Part shown: piece by piece, positions 52,911-63,156 of the stretch
Position numbering within the stretch: the stretch's first letter is position 1
How the letters are laid out: every line of letters begins with the position of its first letter
NCBI RefSeq assembly: GCF_013371465.1
Contig: NZ_JABWDU010000007.1
Span: forward strand, 1-64,000
Length of the DNA stretch: 64,000 nucleotides
Direction: 5' to 3'
Source: Ensifer oleiphilus
Lineage (GTDB): Bacteria > Pseudomonadota > Alphaproteobacteria > Rhizobiales > Rhizobiaceae
Program-made: the position numbers and the translations under genes
The notes under the pieces: generated by a model
The model's database searches: none
What the model was told of the DNA's origin: nothing
The model's input: the letters and a program-made list of their open reading frames with translations, nothing else

Positions 52911-53846
52911 GTGACAAACACCTCCACCCTCATTGCGGCACGCCCCGCCGATCGCGGCCCGCCGGCCTGGACGCGCTGGCTCGATCTTGGCGACCGGGCG
53001 CTCGCCGTGGTCCTGCTTGCGCCCGCGGCCATCCTTCTCGCGCTGATCATCGTCTATCCGGTGCTGCGCCTCGGCTATACCAGCTTCTTCAGCCTGTCAT
53101 TGACGTCAGGCCTGCCGGGGGAGTTCGTCGGGCTGGAAAATTACAGCCTGATGCTGGAAGACCCGGTTTTTTGGGAAACCACCTGGAACACCGTGCTCAT
53201 CACACTCATTACCGTGCCCGGCGCTCTCCTGGCCGGGCTGGCACTGGCCCTGCTCGCGAACCTCCCCTTCGGCGTGCAGTGGCCGGTGCGCCTATCCCTG
53301 CTCATCCCTTGGGCGCTGCCGCTTTCGTTCGCCGGCCTGATCTTCGCCTGGTTCTTCCATTCGGAATACGGCGTCGTCAACGACGTACTGAACCGCATGG
53401 GTTTCGAGGGCATCATCTGGTTCAACTCGCCGAACTGGGCCTTCGCCGCCATCTGTCTGACGATCATCTGGAAGACCTCGTCGTTCATGGCGCTGATCAT
53501 CCTTGCCGGCCTCCAGACGATCCCGCGTTCGCTCTATGAGGCAGCCGATGTCGACGGCGCCGGCCGCATCCGCCAGTTCTTCGAGATCACGCTGCCGCTC
53601 CTGAAACCCTCCATCGTCGTGGCGCTGATCTTCCGCACCATCACGGCACTGCAGACCTTCGACATTCCCTACATGATGACCGGCGGCGGCCCCGGCACTT
53701 CCACTGCCACGCTCGCCATGTACATCCACCAGAACACGGTCTCCTTCCTAGACCTCGGCTACGGATCGGCGCTCGCCGTCGTGATGTTCGCCCTGTCGAT
53801 GTGCGTGACCGCCGTCTATCTCCGCGCCATCCGGACCAAGGAGTAA
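52911..53846 (+). CDS. sugar ABC transporter permease (MalF/UgpA type)
   Basis: The 311-residue protein has six transmembrane helices (LAVVLLAPAAILLALIIVYPVLRLGYTSFF at the start) and the EAA-type loop QTIPRSLYEAADVDGAGRIRQFFEITLPLLKPSIVVALIFRTI. GTG 52911 follows GGGAG by 7 bases. It pairs with the MalG-type gene 3 bases downstream. Confidence 0.95.
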   Translation: MTNTSTLIAARPADRGPPAWTRWLDLGDRALAVVLLAPAAILLALIIVYPVLRLGYTSFFSLSLTSGLPGEFVGLENYSLMLEDPVFWETTWNTVLITLITVPGALLAGLALALLANLPFGVQWPVRLSLLIPWALPLSFAGLIFAWFFHSEYGVVNDVLNRMGFEGIIWFNSPNWAFAAICLTIIWKTSSFMALIILAGLQTIPRSLYEAADVDGAGRIRQFFEITLPLLKPSIVVALIFRTITALQTFDIPYMMTGGGPGTSTATLAMYIHQNTVSFLDLGYGSALAVVMFALSMCVTAVYLRAIRTKE

Positions 53847-53849
53847 GCC

Positions 53850-54704
53850 ATGAGCGCAGTCGCTAACCCCGGTTTCTCCTCGCTCCTCTCCGGCCGTCCG
53901 CTGCGTTTCATCGCCGGTGGCGCGCTGATCGTGAACGGCATGTTCCCGGCGCTGTGGATCCTCTTCACCTCGCTGAAGACGGAAGCCGAACTCACCGCCA
54001 AGCCGATCACCTGGGTGCCGCATGCCCCGACGCTTTCGAACTACATGCAGGCCTTCTCCGACCAGCCGCTGCACATCTTCCTGTTCAACAGCTTCATGGT
54101 GGCGCTGCTTTCCACCGGTCTGACGCTGCTCGTCTCGGTGCTGGCGGCCTATGCGCTGGCGCGGCTGAACCTACGCTATCGCGGCCTCATCCTGTCTCTA
54201 ATCATCGCCGTCTCCACGTTCCCGCTGGTGACGCTTCTCGTGCCGCTCTTCGAAATCATGCGCACGCTGAACCTACTCAACACCTGGGTCGCGCTGGTGC
54301 TGCCCTATACGGTGCTGTCGCTGCCGGTCTGCACGCTGATGCTCGTCTCCTTCTTCGAGGGCATCCCGCGCGATCTCGAAAACGCGGCGATGATCGACGG
54401 TTGCACGCGCATGGGGGCGTTGTTCAAGGTGGTCGTACCGCTCTGCGCGCCGGGCGTCTTTACCGCCGGCATCCTGGCCTTCGTCAATGCCTGGGACGAG
54501 TTCCTGCTGGCGCTCTCCTTCAATTCCAACCCGACGCTGCGCACGCTCCCAGTCGGCATCCAGCTCTACCAGGGCGAGTTCGCCTTCCCCTGGCCGGTCA
54601 TCTCCGCAGCCCTCGTTGTCGGCATCGTGCCGGTCGCCGTTCTGATCGTCATCTTCCAGGAACGTGTCGTCTCTGGCCTCACCGCTGGGGGGATCAAGGG
54701 ATGA
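53850..54704 (+). CDS. sugar ABC transporter permease (MalG/UgpE type)
   Basis: The 284-residue protein has MalG features: GGALIVNGMFPALWILFTSLK, LRYRGLILSLIIAVSTFPLVTLLVPLFEIMRTLNLLNTW and the EAA loop EGIPRDLENAAMIDGCTRMGALFKVVVPLCAPGV. Its stop overlaps the dehydratase start (ATGA), tying transport and catabolism in one transcript. Confidence 0.95.
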   Translation: MSAVANPGFSSLLSGRPLRFIAGGALIVNGMFPALWILFTSLKTEAELTAKPITWVPHAPTLSNYMQAFSDQPLHIFLFNSFMVALLSTGLTLLVSVLAAYALARLNLRYRGLILSLIIAVSTFPLVTLLVPLFEIMRTLNLLNTWVALVLPYTVLSLPVCTLMLVSFFEGIPRDLENAAMIDGCTRMGALFKVVVPLCAPGVFTAGILAFVNAWDEFLLALSFNSNPTLRTLPVGIQLYQGEFAFPWPVISAALVVGIVPVAVLIVIFQERVVSGLTAGGIKG

Positions 54705-56434
54705 GGAAGCGTGACCTTTCGGAGCTGCGCAGCCAGCGCTGGTTTGCCTCCGACGACATGCGGGCCTTCGCGCACCGCCAGCGCACCCAACAGATGGGTA
54801 TGCGCCGCGAAGAATTCATGGGCCGGCCGGTCATCGGCATCATCAACACCTGGAGTGAGATGAGCCCCTGCCACGCGCATCTCCGCGACCGGGCCGAGGC
54901 CGTCAAGCGCGGCGTCTGGCAGATGGGCGGCTATCCCGTCGAATTGCCGGCGATCTCTGTCGGCGAAGTCATGGTCAAGCCGACGACGATGCTCTATCGC
55001 AATTTCCTCGCAATGGAATGCGAGGAACTGCTGCGCTGCCACCCGATCGACGGCGCCGTGCTGCTCGGCGGCTGCGACAAGTCCACCCCGGCGCTGCTGA
55101 TGGGCGCCTTCTCGATGGATATTCCCGTGATCTTCTGCCCCGCCGGACCGATGTCGAACGGCCAGTGGCGCGGCGTGAAGACTGGCGCGGGCACCCACAC
55201 CAAGAAATACTGGGACGAGCTTCGCGCCGGCAACATCACCCGCGAGGACTGGGTGGACCTCGAAAGTCGCATGACGCGCTCGCCCGGTACCTGCAACACC
55301 ATCGGCACCGCCTCGACCATGACTTCCATAGTCGATGCGATGGGCATGACGCTCTCTGGTGCCTCCTCCATCCCCGCCGTCGATTCCGGTCATACGCGCA
55401 TGGCGTCCGCCTGCGGCGTGCGTATCGTCGAAATGGTCTGGGAAGACCTGAAGCCGTCAAAAATCCTCGACCGAGATAGTTTTTTGAACGGCCTCGTCGC
55501 CTATATGGCGCTCGGTGGTTCCACGAATGCCGCCGTGCATCTCATCGCCATGGCCAAGCGCGTCGGCGTGCAGCTGACGCTGGACGACATGGCAGCAATG
55601 GCCGGCAAGGTCCCGGTGGTCGCCAATGTCTTCCCGTCAGGCGAATATCTGATGGAGGACTTCTATTTTGCCGGCGGCATCAATGCGCTGCTGAAAAAAC
55701 TGTCGCAGCACCTCAACCTCGACCGCCCGACCGTCAATGGCCGCTCGCTCGGTGAGAACATCGCGTCGGCCGATTGCTGGAACGACGAGGTGATCCGCGG
55801 CGAGGACAACCCCGTCGTGCCGCTCTCGCGCGGCAAGACGCTGGAAGTCCTGCGCGGCAATCTCGCGCCGAACGGCGCTGTAATGAAATCCTCCGCCGCC
55901 AATCCGAAATTCCTGAAGCATGTCGGTCCGGCCATCGTCTTCGATGATCCGCGCACGATGAACAAGACGCTCGACGACCCAGATCTCGACATCACGGAAG
56001 ATACCGTCATCGTGCTGCGCAATGCCGGCCCGGTCGGTGCGCCCGGCATGCCGGAATGGGGCAACCTGCCGATCCCGAAGAAACTGCTGAAGCAGGGCGT
56101 GCGCGACATGGTTCGCATCTGCGACGGCCGAATGAGCGGCACCCACTACGGTACCTGCATCCTGCACGTCTCGCCGGAAGCCGCCATCGGGGGGCCGCTG
56201 GCACTGCTCAGGACCGGCGACCTGATCGACCTCGATGTCGGCGCCGGCACCATCAACATGCGGGTTTCCGATGATGAGCTGGCGCGCCGTCGCGCCGAGT
56301 GGAAGCCGTCCGCTCCTATCTACGAACGCTCCTTCGCCGCCCTCTACCAGCGCCATGTCAGCCAGGCGCACGAGGGCTGCGACTTCGACTTCTTGACCGG
56401 CACACAAGCCGTGCCCGAACCGCCGATCTACTGA
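54701..56434 (+). CDS. IlvD/Edd-family dehydratase, probable 6-deoxy-6-sulfogluconate dehydratase
   Basis: The 577-residue protein belongs to the IlvD/Edd family, arabonate/xylonate dehydratase branch. The three iron-sulfur ligands are present as Cys57 (MSPCHAHL), Cys125 (GGCDKSTPALLMG) and Cys198 (GTCNTIGTASTM). In the sulfo-Entner-Doudoroff pathway this family converts 6-deoxy-6-sulfogluconate to 2-keto-3,6-dideoxy-6-sulfogluconate. The whole set of partner genes is present downstream, which supports the role; a sugar-acid dehydratase for arabonate would be the alternative. Start ATG 54701 overlaps the permease stop. Confidence 0.88.
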   Translation: MRKRDLSELRSQRWFASDDMRAFAHRQRTQQMGMRREEFMGRPVIGIINTWSEMSPCHAHLRDRAEAVKRGVWQMGGYPVELPAISVGEVMVKPTTMLYRNFLAMECEELLRCHPIDGAVLLGGCDKSTPALLMGAFSMDIPVIFCPAGPMSNGQWRGVKTGAGTHTKKYWDELRAGNITREDWVDLESRMTRSPGTCNTIGTASTMTSIVDAMGMTLSGASSIPAVDSGHTRMASACGVRIVEMVWEDLKPSKILDRDSFLNGLVAYMALGGSTNAAVHLIAMAKRVGVQLTLDDMAAMAGKVPVVANVFPSGEYLMEDFYFAGGINALLKKLSQHLNLDRPTVNGRSLGENIASADCWNDEVIRGEDNPVVPLSRGKTLEVLRGNLAPNGAVMKSSAANPKFLKHVGPAIVFDDPRTMNKTLDDPDLDITEDTVIVLRNAGPVGAPGMPEWGNLPIPKKLLKQGVRDMVRICDGRMSGTHYGTCILHVSPEAAIGGPLALLRTGDLIDLDVGAGTINMRVSDDELARRRAEWKPSAPIYERSFAALYQRHVSQAHEGCDFDFLTGTQAVPEPPIY

Positions 56435-56447
56435 GGGACCTATATCC

Positions 56448-57251
56448 ATGAGCAGCAACAACCCCTTCAAGTCCTGGCTCGGCGACACGACGCGCGCCAC
56501 CCCGCTCGGCACCTGGCTGATGGCCGCAGCACCCGCGACGGCCGAAGCCCTCGGCTATGGCGGCTTTGATTTCCTCGTGGTCGACATGGAGCATGTGCCG
56601 GTCGAGTTCACCGATCTCGCCCATATCCTGCGCGCCATCGGCTGCACACCGGCCGACGCTGTGGTACGGCTCGCCTGGAACGACCAGGTGCTCGTCAAGC
56701 GCGCGCTGGATGCCGGCGCACGCACCGTCATGCTGCCCTTCGTGCAGACGGCGGAAGAGGCGAGAGCCGCGGCATCCTATACCCGCTATCCGCCACACGG
56801 CATTCGCGGTGTCGCTGCCGTGCATCGCGGCTCGCACTTCGGTACGATCCCGAACTACCTCAAGACCGCCAATGACGACATCTGCACCATCGTCCAGCTC
56901 GAAACGCCGGAAGCGATCGAACGCTTGCCGGAAATTGCCGCCGTTGAAGGCATTGATGCACTCTTCGTCGGCCCCGGCGATCTTTCCGCCGCCATGGGCC
57001 ATATCGGCAATATCGCGCACCCGGAGGTGCAGGCGCTGATCGAGAAGGCGGCCAAGGACGCACATGCCGCCGGCAAGCCGGTCGGCATAGTCGGCCCCAA
57101 TCCGGACATGGTGAAACGCTTCATCGGCTATGGCTACGACTATGCCGCCATCGCCTCCGATATCGCCATGATGACCGGCCGTGCCAACGATTGGCTCTGC
57201 CAGTTGAGGGGCGTAACGCAGACGTCTGTCGCTGCGACGGCGGCATATTGA
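56448..57251 (+). CDS. HpcH/HpaI-family aldolase, probable KDSG aldolase
   Basis: The 267-residue class II aldolase has LMAAAPATAEALGYGGFDFLVVDMEHVPVEF (catalytic His49), VVRLAWND (Arg74), FVGPGDLSAAMGHIG with metal-ligand Asp and GIVGPNPDMVKRFIGYGYDYAAI. Members cleave 2-keto-3-deoxy acids. In a sulfo-ED cluster it cleaves KDSG to pyruvate and sulfolactaldehyde. It begins 13 bases after the dehydratase stop. Confidence 0.88.
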   Translation: MSSNNPFKSWLGDTTRATPLGTWLMAAAPATAEALGYGGFDFLVVDMEHVPVEFTDLAHILRAIGCTPADAVVRLAWNDQVLVKRALDAGARTVMLPFVQTAEEARAAASYTRYPPHGIRGVAAVHRGSHFGTIPNYLKTANDDICTIVQLETPEAIERLPEIAAVEGIDALFVGPGDLSAAMGHIGNIAHPEVQALIEKAAKDAHAAGKPVGIVGPNPDMVKRFIGYGYDYAAIASDIAMMTGRANDWLCQLRGVTQTSVAATAAY

Positions 57252-57261
57252 GGAATTGACG

Positions 57262-58913
<1,652 letters not shown>

Positions 58914-58923
58914 AGGTTTCACC

Positions 58924-60915
58924 ATGCTCCTCGAAAAGACCGCCAACGGCTTCTCGCTCTCCCTCGACGGCCGCACTGTCCTCAGCCACACAGCGGATAC
59001 CCCTGCTATCTTCGCCGGCCGCGGCGAGGAGCGGATGGACATGTATTGCGGCAATTTCGATATCGAGGACTATGTCATCGAGCGCGTCGCGCTTGCCCAT
59101 GCCGAGGTCGAGGGCGACACGATCCACCTTTCCAGCGCTCCCGGTCAGCCCGTGCGCCTCGTTCTGACAGTGGGCGGCGACAGCTTGCGGCTGCATGCGC
59201 CGGATACGTCCATTAACCGTCTCTGGGTGCGCACCGTCGCGGAAAAGGACGAGCATGTTTGGGGCGGCGGCGAGCAGATGTCCTATTTCGACCTGCGCGG
59301 CCGCCGCTTCCCGCTCTGGACGTCGGAACCCGGCGTCGGCCGCGACAAGACGACGGAGATCACATTCAAGTCCGACGTATCAGGCAAGGCGGGCGGCGAC
59401 TATTACAATACCAACTATCCGCAGCCGACCTACGTTTCGTCCCGGCGCTATGCGCTGCATGTCGATACGACCGCCTATGCCGTCTTCGATTTCCGCCGCG
59501 AGGCTTTTCATGAGGTGGAAATCTGGGCCGTGCCGGAGCGGATCGAATTCTTCGCGGCCGCCAACTTCCGAGATCTCGTCTCCAAACTCTCGCTGCGCTT
59601 CGGCCGCCAGCCTAAGCTTCCCGATTGGGTTTATGGCGGTGCGATCATCGGCCTAAAGGATGGGAAGACATCCTTCGAGCGGCTGGACAAGATCCGCGCT
59701 GCAGGCGTCAAGGTCTCGGGTCTCTGGTGCGAGGACTGGGTGGGCCTGCGCCACACCACGTTTGGCGCGCGCCTGTTCTGGGATTGGGTCGGTAACGACG
59801 AGCGTTATCCCAACCTGCGCCAGAAGATCGCCGAACTGGCCGATGAGAACATCCGCTTCCTTGGCTATGTGAACCCCTATCTCTGCGTGGATGGTTCGCT
59901 CTTCCCGGAGGCCGAAGCGAACGGCTATTTCGCGACCGATGCCAAGGGAAAAACCGCCCTGGTCGATTTTGGCGAGTTTGATTGCGGCGTAGTCGATTTT
60001 ACCAATCGCGATGCGGCGGCCTGGTTCGCCGAGCGGGTGATCGGTGAGAACATGTTGGATTTCGGCCTTTCCGGCTGGATGGCGGATTTTGGCGAATACC
60101 TGCCGATCGACGTCAACCTCAAGAATGGGATGAACGCCAAGCTGATGCACAATGCCTGGCCGACGCTCTGGGCCGAGGTGAATGCCCGCGCCGTGGAAAG
60201 CCGCGGCAAAACCGGTGATACGCTGTTCTTTATGCGTGCGGGCTATACCGGCGTACAGGCCCATTGCCCGCTTTTGTGGGGCGGCGACCAGTCGGTGGAT
60301 TTCTCCCGCCATGACGGCCTCGCCACTGTGATCTCCGGCGCGCTTTCCTCCGGCCTGCTCGGCAACGCCTATCACCATTCCGATATCGGCGGTTACACCA
60401 GCCTGTTCGGCAATGTGCGCACGGCCGAACTGCTGATGCGCTGGGCCGAGATGGCGGCCTTCACGCCGGTCATGCGCACCCATGAAGGCAACCGCCCGCG
60501 CGACAATCTCCAAATCGACCAGGACGCGGCAGTGCTCGCCCATTTCGCCCGTATGACAGCTATCTACGTTCATCTCACGCCCTACCTGAGGGCGCTTTCG
60601 GCCGAGGCTGCCGAGACCGGTCTGCCCGTGCAGCGTCCGCTCTTCCTGCACCACGAGGACGACCGCGCCACCTATGCCATCCAAGATGCCTATCTCTACG
60701 GCGCCGACCTGTTGGTCGCCCCCGTCTGGAGGGCGGGCGAGACGGAGCGCATGGTCTACCTGCCGAAGGGTGAGCGCTGGGTGCATGTGTGGACCGGCGT
60801 CGCACACGAGGGCGGCCGCGAGGTGACGGTTTCCGCACCGCTCGGCCAGCCGTCCGTCTTCTATCGCAAGGGTGCAGCGCGCGAAGAACTCTTCGCGGGG
60901 ATCGGGACGCTCTGA
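58924..60915 (+). CDS. GH31 glycoside hydrolase, sulfoquinovosidase (YihQ type)
   Basis: The 663-residue protein matches sulfoquinovosidases (YihQ) in GGGEQMSYFDLRGRRFPLWT near residue 115-133, then in the catalytic nucleophile region GWMADFGEYLP (Asp388) and acid/base GGDQSVDF (Asp455), 67 residues apart as in YihQ. The sulfonate-binding residues known from YihQ align as Arg283 and Trp286 (GARLFWDW) and Tyr491 (GGYTSLF). This points to hydrolysis of sulfoquinovosides to SQ rather than a general alpha-glucosidase. ATG 58924 is chosen as the family start. Confidence 0.93.
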   Translation: MLLEKTANGFSLSLDGRTVLSHTADTPAIFAGRGEERMDMYCGNFDIEDYVIERVALAHAEVEGDTIHLSSAPGQPVRLVLTVGGDSLRLHAPDTSINRLWVRTVAEKDEHVWGGGEQMSYFDLRGRRFPLWTSEPGVGRDKTTEITFKSDVSGKAGGDYYNTNYPQPTYVSSRRYALHVDTTAYAVFDFRREAFHEVEIWAVPERIEFFAAANFRDLVSKLSLRFGRQPKLPDWVYGGAIIGLKDGKTSFERLDKIRAAGVKVSGLWCEDWVGLRHTTFGARLFWDWVGNDERYPNLRQKIAELADENIRFLGYVNPYLCVDGSLFPEAEANGYFATDAKGKTALVDFGEFDCGVVDFTNRDAAAWFAERVIGENMLDFGLSGWMADFGEYLPIDVNLKNGMNAKLMHNAWPTLWAEVNARAVESRGKTGDTLFFMRAGYTGVQAHCPLLWGGDQSVDFSRHDGLATVISGALSSGLLGNAYHHSDIGGYTSLFGNVRTAELLMRWAEMAAFTPVMRTHEGNRPRDNLQIDQDAAVLAHFARMTAIYVHLTPYLRALSAEAAETGLPVQRPLFLHHEDDRATYAIQDAYLYGADLLVAPVWRAGETERMVYLPKGERWVHVWTGVAHEGGREVTVSAPLGQPSVFYRKGAAREELFAGIGTL

Positions 60916-60917
60916 TC

Positions 60918-61688
60918 ATGGATACCGTGAGCCTTGCCGTCCTGCTGCTGCTTGCGGCGGGCGCTTCCTATGTGCAGACTTTGACCGGCTTTGCGCTTGG
61001 TCTGCTGATGATGGGCGGGGTGGGGTTGACGGGCGTCGTACCGCTGGAAGACGCCGCCGTGCTCGTCGGCGTGCTCGGCATCGTCAACGCCGTGCAGGTG
61101 CTCGCCAAGGGCTGGCGCGCCATCGCGCGCCGTGAATTCCTGTTGGTGATCTTCATCAGCCTTGCCTTCCTCGTGCTTGGCTACTGGCTGCTCGGGCTGC
61201 TGCTCACGGCCTCGCTCGACTGGCTGAAGCTGGTACTCGGTGCGATCATCGTCCTGTCAAGCATCCAGCTTCTGCTCCAGCCCGCACCGCTGGAAAAACC
61301 CTCAGGGCCGGCATCCTTCCTGTTCTTCGGCGCGATTGCCGGCGTGATGGGCGGCCTGTTCTCCACTGCCGGGCCGCCGCTCGTCTATCATTTCTATCGC
61401 CAGCCGCTCCGGCCTGTCGCCATTCGCGAAACGCTCGTCGCCATCTTTGCTGTCAACGGGGTGTTGCGTCTGCTGCTCGTTGCCGGGGCGGGCAATATCC
61501 CTTCGACCGCCCTCTGGTGGGGACTGCTCTGCATTCCCGTCGTCATGGGTTTCACCCTGCTTGCGCGCCGCTATCCGCCGCCGCTGACGCCCACCGGCAT
61601 GCGGCGCGTCGCTTTCTCGCTGCTGTTCCTCTCCGGCCTGTCGCTCGCCGGACCCGCCTTCCTCAAGCTTTTCGGAGATTTTTCATGA
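60918..61688 (+). CDS. TauE/SafE-family membrane exporter, probable sulfolactate exporter
   Basis: The 256-residue protein has about eight membrane segments (VSLAVLLLLAAGASYVQTLTGFALGLLMMGGVGLTGVV at the start; GAIAGVMGGLFSTAGPPLVYHFYRQP in the middle) and the TauE/SafE layout. Exporters of this family carry organosulfonates out of cells in sulfoglycolysis clusters. The start ATG 60918 follows the SQase stop by 2 bases. Confidence 0.9.
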   Translation: MDTVSLAVLLLLAAGASYVQTLTGFALGLLMMGGVGLTGVVPLEDAAVLVGVLGIVNAVQVLAKGWRAIARREFLLVIFISLAFLVLGYWLLGLLLTASLDWLKLVLGAIIVLSSIQLLLQPAPLEKPSGPASFLFFGAIAGVMGGLFSTAGPPLVYHFYRQPLRPVAIRETLVAIFAVNGVLRLLLVAGAGNIPSTALWWGLLCIPVVMGFTLLARRYPPPLTPTGMRRVAFSLLFLSGLSLAGPAFLKLFGDFS

Positions 61689-63154
61689 CTCACCCGCTCA
61701 AGACCGCGCTCAAGGATGCCAGCTTGCTTGCCGACAAGGCCTTCGTCGCCGGACGCTGGGCCTCGGCTGCTGACGGCCGCACCTTTGCCGTCACCGATCC
61801 CTTCGACGGCTCCCATATCGCCGATGTGCCCTCGCTCTCGCGCGCGGAGGTGGCTGCAGCTATCGACGCGGCCGAGACTGCCCAAAAGCTCTGGGCGAAG
61901 TGCACCGCCAAGGAACGCGCCAAGGTGATCAACGCCTGGTTCCAGCTCATCCTCGAAAATGCCGACGACCTGGCGCTGATCCTCACCAGCGAACAAGGCA
62001 AGCCGCTCGCCGAAGCGAAGGGCGAGGTGATCTCGAACGCCGCCTATCTCGAATGGTTTGCCGAGGAAGCCAAGCGCATCGACGGCGACATCATTCCTGG
62101 TGCCAATACCAGCCAACGCATCATGGTGCTGAAGCAGCCAGTCGGTGTCTGCGCTGCGATCACGCCCTGGAACTTCCCGAACGGCATGATCACCCGCAAG
62201 GCCGGCCCGGCACTCGCGGCGGGTTGTAGCATGCTTTTGAAGCCTGCTTCGCAGACACCGCTTTCAGCGCTGGCGCTCGCCGTGCTTGCCGAGCGGGCAG
62301 GGGTGCCTGCGGGCGTGTTCTCCGTCGTTACCGGCGAGGCGCGGCCGATTGGGTCGGAATTCTGCCATAATCCAAAGATCGCCAAGATCACCTTCACCGG
62401 CTCCACCGGCGTCGGCCGCTGGTTGATGAAGGAGGCCGCCGACAGCATCAAGCGCCTCTCGCTGGAACTCGGCGGCAATGCGCCCTTTATCGTCTTTGAC
62501 GATGCCGACCTCGATGCGGCTGTCGAAGGCGCGATGATTTCGAAATTCCGCAATGCCGGCCAGACCTGCGTCTGCGCCAACCGCATCTATGTGCAGGAAA
62601 GCGTAGTCGAAGCCTTTTCGGAAAAGCTGCTCGCCAAGGTCTCCAGTTTGAAGCTCGGCCGCGGCACGGAAGTCGGCACCACGCAAGGCCCGCTAATCGA
62701 CGACAAGGCCGTCGCCAAGATGGAAGAACACGTTGCCGACGCGCTGGAGAAAGGCGGCAGGCTACTTATCGGCGGCAAGCGCAGTGCGCTCGGCGGCAGC
62801 TTCTACGAGCCGACGGTCATTGCCGGCGTGACGCAGGCGATGAAGGTCGCGAGCGAGGAGACCTTTGCGCCGCTCGCTCCGATCATCTCGTTCACGGACG
62901 AGGACGACGTGATCGCCATGGCCAATGACAGCGAATATGGCCTCGCCTCCTATTTCTATGCGAAGGACATGGCGCGCGTCTGGCGCGTCGCCGAGGCGCT
63001 GGAAGCCGGCATGGTTGGTGTCAACACCGGCATGATCGCCAACGAGATGGCGCCATTTGGCGGCATCAAGCAGTCCGGTCTCGGCCGTGAGGGTTCGAAA
63101 TACGGCATCGAGGGGTTCCTTGAGCTGAAATATGTCTGCCTCGGCGGGCTCTAA
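61685..63154 (+). CDS. GabD-like aldehyde dehydrogenase, probable sulfolactaldehyde dehydrogenase
   Basis: The 489-residue aldehyde dehydrogenase has PWNFPNGMITRKAGPALAAG (Arg171 at the acid-binding position), TGSTGVGRWL, the catalytic Glu261 (LELGGNAPF) and Cys295 (GQTCVCANR). GabD relatives in SQ clusters oxidise sulfolactaldehyde to sulfolactate. It starts in an ATGA overlap with the exporter gene. The C-terminal region is close to that of the partial paralogue at the left edge of the window. Confidence 0.9.
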   Translation: MTHPLKTALKDASLLADKAFVAGRWASAADGRTFAVTDPFDGSHIADVPSLSRAEVAAAIDAAETAQKLWAKCTAKERAKVINAWFQLILENADDLALILTSEQGKPLAEAKGEVISNAAYLEWFAEEAKRIDGDIIPGANTSQRIMVLKQPVGVCAAITPWNFPNGMITRKAGPALAAGCSMLLKPASQTPLSALALAVLAERAGVPAGVFSVVTGEARPIGSEFCHNPKIAKITFTGSTGVGRWLMKEAADSIKRLSLELGGNAPFIVFDDADLDAAVEGAMISKFRNAGQTCVCANRIYVQESVVEAFSEKLLAKVSSLKLGRGTEVGTTQGPLIDDKAVAKMEEHVADALEKGGRLLIGGKRSALGGSFYEPTVIAGVTQAMKVASEETFAPLAPIISFTDEDDVIAMANDSEYGLASYFYAKDMARVWRVAEALEAGMVGVNTGMIANEMAPFGGIKQSGLGREGSKYGIEGFLELKYVCLGGL

Positions 63155-63156
63155 CC

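Noticed and set aside
53954-56434. A continuous frame of 826 codons that would fuse a long N-terminal extension to the dehydratase
   Set aside because: The extension runs through the MalG-type permease gene in another frame and has no family similarity; the dehydratase start at 54701 has an ATGA overlap.
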